Positions 6,380 to 7,675 of a stretch of 7,675 bases of DNA are shown in pieces. Made by a program: the position numbers and the translations under genes. The first letter of the stretch is position 1. Each line of letters starts with the position of its first letter. Source of the stretch: Candidatus Omnitrophota bacterium (GTDB taxonomy: Bacteria > Omnitrophota > Gorgyraeia > Zapsychrales > Zapsychraceae); the NCBI GenBank assembly GCA_018062515.1, contig JAGOSC010000081.1:1-7675 (forward strand), read 5' to 3'. Below the pieces are notes generated by a model. The model worked only from the letters and a program-made list of their open reading frames with translations. It was not told the DNA's origin and ran no database searches.

Positions 6380-6538
6380 ATGTTTAGCTATAAAAAGTTA
6401 CCGAATCAAATCAAAATAAGTACCGTGTTCTTAATAATAAAAATATTCCAGCTACTAAATAATGTAAAAGTACCATGTTTATTTTATAGTATAGAACCGT
6501 GTTCTAATTTATATATAAGTACAAGGTTCTATAAATAA
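6380..6538 (+). CDS. Possible 52-codon peptide read through the left array (doubtful)
   Basis: An ATG at 6380 follows AGGGGA (6368-6373) with a six-base gap, which is one of the better ribosome-binding arrangements in this part of the window. The frame stays open to the TAA at 6536-6538, crossing most of the left repeat array. The peptide begins MFSYKKLPNQIKIS and resembles nothing I know. Because the array period is 25 bp, the same repeat is read in rotating frames, which argues against a conserved protein. It may be a leader peptide or simply chance in AT-rich DNA. Confidence 0.15.
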   Translation: MFSYKKLPNQIKISTVFLIIKIFQLLNNVKVPCLFYSIEPCSNLYISTRFYK

Positions 6539-6556
6539 TTAAAGTACCAGGTTAAG
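6418..6556 (-). repeat. Left array: six 15-bp imperfect palindromes at 24-25 bp pitch
   Basis: Units begin at 6418 (AAGTACCGTGTTCTT), 6443 (ATATTCCAGCTACTA, degenerate), 6468 (AAGTACCATGTTTAT), 6492 (TAGAACCGTGTTCTA), 6517 (AAGTACAAGGTTCTA) and 6542 (AAGTACCAGGTTAAG). Pitches are 25, 25, 24, 25 and 25. The 9-10 bp spacers are nearly pure A/T. The 6492 unit is a perfect inverted repeat, TAGAAC-CGT-GTTCTA. Read on the minus strand, the units match those downstream of the RAYT-like gene, so the two arrays are inverted relative to each other. The last unit ends one base before the ATG of that gene. Confidence 0.85.
6492..6506. promoter_or_regulatory. Perfect palindrome, operator-like
   Basis: TAGAAC and GTTCTA separated by CGT form the only fully symmetric unit of the left array. 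A two-fold site of this size suits a dimeric DNA-binding protein. It lies 52 bp before the start of the RAYT-like gene, in its probable promoter region. Regulation is inferred from position only. Confidence 0.4.
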
Positions 6557-6557
6557 A

Positions 6558-7214
6558 ATGCCCAGGGCAAGTCGAATAACACAATCCGGTATACTGCACT
6601 ACGTCATTTCCAAAGGGAATGGCAATCAGGATATTTTTCGTGATATAGATGATCACGAGAAATATCTCACTCTTCTCAAAGGCGCAATCTCTTCATACCC
6701 GATGTACGTTTATAATTACGTTCTCCTAAAAAGCGCTATACACCTACTTGTGGAGCCAAAGCAAGATAATACACTATCGAAGGTGATGGAAAGTGTCACG
6801 CGAGAGTACGCCAAATATTTCAATCAAAAATATAACAGTATGGGGCATGTGTTTGCCGGACGGTTTAAGAGTTTTGCCGTACAACCTGATCAATATTTCT
6901 TGGTCTGCAGTAAGCATATTGATTTAAGTCCGGTAAGCAATGATTTGGTGAGTGAGGCGAAGGATTACACATTCAGCGGCTATGGTGAGCTGGCTTATGG
7001 TCAGGTAAGTAATTTTGATGTTGATCTGCACGAGATTTATAAGAAATTAGGAGCGTCAGATCAGGAGCGGCAGCTGGTGTACAGAAGTTTAATTAATCAG
7101 TACTTTGGAGCTGAGTTAGACCTGAATAATCGCAAAGGTGGCATACTAGGTTCAAAAGAATTTAAGAATTCAGTAAAAAGTGGAGTGAATAATAAAGATT
7201 TTAAGCTCAATTAA
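6558..7214 (+). CDS. RAYT/IS200-like (Y1_Tnp) protein with degenerate catalytic motifs
   Basis: A 218-residue intact reading frame with the overall plan of REP-associated tyrosine transposases: MPRASRI start, LHYVISKGN near residue 13, QDIFRDIDDHEKYLTLL, LSKVMESVTREYAKYFNQKY, GHVFAGRFKS near 96-105, and a C-terminal LGASDQERQ plus GGILGS region. Active members cut and join single-stranded DNA using a His-u-His pair and a Tyr. Here the usual LMPNHxHLLxE segment reads LLKSAIHLLVEP, so the first His is A60 and only H62 remains. The usual RYIxxNP reads K119-H-I-D-L-S-P, so that Tyr is H120 and the Asn is S124. An active transposase is therefore unlikely. The long open frame suggests selection for another role, such as repeat binding, or recent decay. 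The gene sits between inverted 25-bp-pitch arrays, the last left unit covering its ribosome-binding region. Confidence 0.85.
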   Translation: MPRASRITQSGILHYVISKGNGNQDIFRDIDDHEKYLTLLKGAISSYPMYVYNYVLLKSAIHLLVEPKQDNTLSKVMESVTREYAKYFNQKYNSMGHVFAGRFKSFAVQPDQYFLVCSKHIDLSPVSNDLVSEAKDYTFSGYGELAYGQVSNFDVDLHEIYKKLGASDQERQLVYRSLINQYFGAELDLNNRKGGILGSKEFKNSVKSGVNNKDFKLN

Positions 7215-7221
7215 TAAATTA

Positions 7222-7410
7222 TTAAAGATGGCACTATTATTATTTAAAGAATACGGAACTAAAGATAAATTAAGAACACGGTTCTATAATAAAAATAAGT
7301 TTATGCTACCAAATATATTTAAAGTTGACGGTTTATTAAAATATTTTAGAACATGCTTCTTTTACAATTTAAGAACACGGTTCTTCTTTATTAAAAAGAG
7401 TATGCTTATT
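7222..7410 (+). repeat. Right array: eight 15-bp imperfect palindromes at 24-25 bp pitch
   Basis: Units begin at 7222 (TTAAAGATGGCACTA, degenerate), 7247 (AAGAATACGGAACTA), 7272 (AAGAACACGGTTCTA), 7297 (AAGTTTATGCTACCA), 7322 (AAGTTGACGGTTTAT), 7347 (TAGAACATGCTTCTT), 7371 (AAGAACACGGTTCTT) and 7396 (AAGAGTATGCTTATT). All pitches are 25 except 24 between 7347 and 7371. Consensus is near AAGAAC-ACG-GTTCTT, an inverted repeat with 6-bp arms. Spacers are almost entirely A/T. A 16-base string, TTAAGAACACGGTTCT, is identical at 7270-7285 and 7369-7384. From 7272 on, the cores alternate ACGG and ATGC, giving a roughly 50-bp higher-order period. The array starts eight bases after the RAYT-like stop. 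Confidence 0.88.
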
Positions 7411-7440
7411 TAGGTAAATCTCGGTCACAAGTTACATTTT

Positions 7441-7675
7441 ATGAAAAGAAAAATAACAAAAATGAATAAAGTATTAAGAGGATTCCTGATTGGAATATGT
7501 TTGACGGTATCCTGTTTGTATATACCCGTCATTGCATTTGCCCAACAGGATATCGAAGCGATATTTGATACGAGTGACGGGACGAGCGGATTGGATGTTC
7601 AGGATGTGACGAATACGACGCAGGTGTTTATTGATTCCGATGGGAACATAGTGACAAGAGGATGTGTGAGATTAG
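7441..7675 (+). CDS. N-terminal part of a secreted protein, possibly a surface or fibre protein; truncated by the window
   Basis: An open frame of 78 codons runs off the window. It starts MKRKITKMNKVLRG, followed by a hydrophobic stretch (FLIGICLTVSCLYIPVIAF) and a likely signal-peptidase site at AFA-QQ around residues 32-34. The mature part reads FDTSDGTSGLDVQDV, then QVFIDSDGNIVTRG. Alternating 'DGTSG' and 'SDGNI' text like this is typical of the repetitive beta-rich heads of large bacterial surface or tail-fibre-like proteins, but too little is visible to name a family. A second in-frame ATG at 7462 is possible; neither has a clear Shine-Dalgarno. It begins 30 bases after the right array, so the array occupies its promoter region. 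Confidence 0.7.
   Translation, partial: MKRKITKMNKVLRGFLIGICLTVSCLYIPVIAFAQQDIEAIFDTSDGTSGLDVQDVTNTTQVFIDSDGNIVTRGCVRL

Larger units (their letters stand above)
5893..6557. other. 665-bp AT-rich gap without a convincing gene, holding stem-loops and repeat arrays
   Basis: No long reading frame is seen on either strand. In order, the gap holds a long stem-loop (5921-5959), a region with GG dinucleotides at exact 25-bp pitch (6037-6151) that includes an 8-bp-arm palindrome (6060-6081), a featureless AT-rich stretch (about 6190-6320), a small GC-rich island with a hairpin (6329-6358), and the strong 25-bp repeat array (6418-6556). No tRNA or rRNA is visible. Confidence 0.7.
6418..7410. mobile_element. 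Candidate array-RAYT-array unit (non-classical repeat-associated element)
   Basis: A RAYT/IS200-like gene sits between two inverted arrays of the same 15-bp palindromic unit. A perfect 14-bp inverted pair, ACCGTGTTCTTAAT (6422-6435) and ATTAAGAACACGGT (7269-7282), flanks the gene. RAYT proteins are known to associate with short palindromic repeats (REPs). No target-site duplication or single long terminal inverted repeat was found, and the enzyme motifs are degenerate, so present-day mobility is doubtful. The borders given are those of the arrays, not proven element ends. Confidence 0.4.

Noticed and set aside
6418..7410. CRISPR array interpretation of the 25-bp-pitch repeats
   Set aside because: The repeat units are only about 15 bp and vary a lot, the spacers are about 10 bp and nearly all A/T, and no cas gene is present. 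CRISPR repeats are longer, near-identical, and separated by spacers of about 26 bp or more.
7228..7413. 61-codon frame with repeated 'LRTRF' text after the RAYT-like gene
   Set aside because: It lies entirely within the right repeat array and its repeated peptide is a by-product of the DNA repeats. The upstream AAAG is a weak ribosome-binding site and no domain is recognisable.
6000..7440. Target-site duplication marking insertion of the array-RAYT unit
   Set aside because: I compared the sequence just outside each array and found no convincing matching direct repeat. The AT-rich composition makes short matches meaningless.

Overview
The window reads as a chromosomal segment of an AT-rich Gram-negative bacterium. 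The Gram-negative call rests on a lipid-A-type membrane domain, predicted exported thiol-redox proteins and several Sec-type signal peptides. Omnitrophota or a related PVC-side lineage is my best guess, from the combination of an HTTM-DCC fusion, a Memo-AMMECR1 fusion, a RAYT-like gene and a secreted protein with 'FDTSDGTSG'-type text. No marker gene is present, so this is only a guess.

Layout. Bases 1-1438 hold four tightly packed plus-strand genes: the tail of a family-2 glycosyltransferase, a small LAB_N membrane protein, a single-domain CheY-like receiver and a CheX-like protein whose usual catalytic Glu is Thr. Bases 1468-5892 hold a second run of five plus-strand genes linked by short gaps or overlaps. 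They encode a membrane-anchored DsbA-like thioredoxin (CPAC), a MauE/DoxX-like membrane protein that seems to need a non-ATG/GTG/TTG start, an exported Memo-AMMECR1 fusion, an unrecognised membrane protein, and an HTTM membrane protein fused to a DCC (DUF393) thiol domain. Three of these five carry CxxC or CxC cysteines typical of disulfide exchange, so the run looks like an envelope thiol-redox or protein-modification module.

From 5893 to 7440 the composition changes. The DNA becomes very AT-rich and contains one gene, a RAYT/IS200-like (Y1_Tnp) protein at 6558-7214. This protein has lost the NHxH motif (S-A-I-H instead) and the Tyr of the RYIxxNP motif (H instead). It is flanked by arrays of a 15-bp imperfect palindrome (consensus near AAGAACACGGTTCTT) spaced 24-25 bp apart with mostly A/T spacers. 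There are six units upstream in one orientation (6418-6556) and eight downstream in the opposite orientation (7222-7410). A third, much weaker array with the same pitch may lie at 6037-6151. This inverted-array/RAYT/array unit is the most unusual thing in the window.

The window closes with the first 78 codons of a secreted protein (7441 to the end), possibly a large surface or fibre protein.
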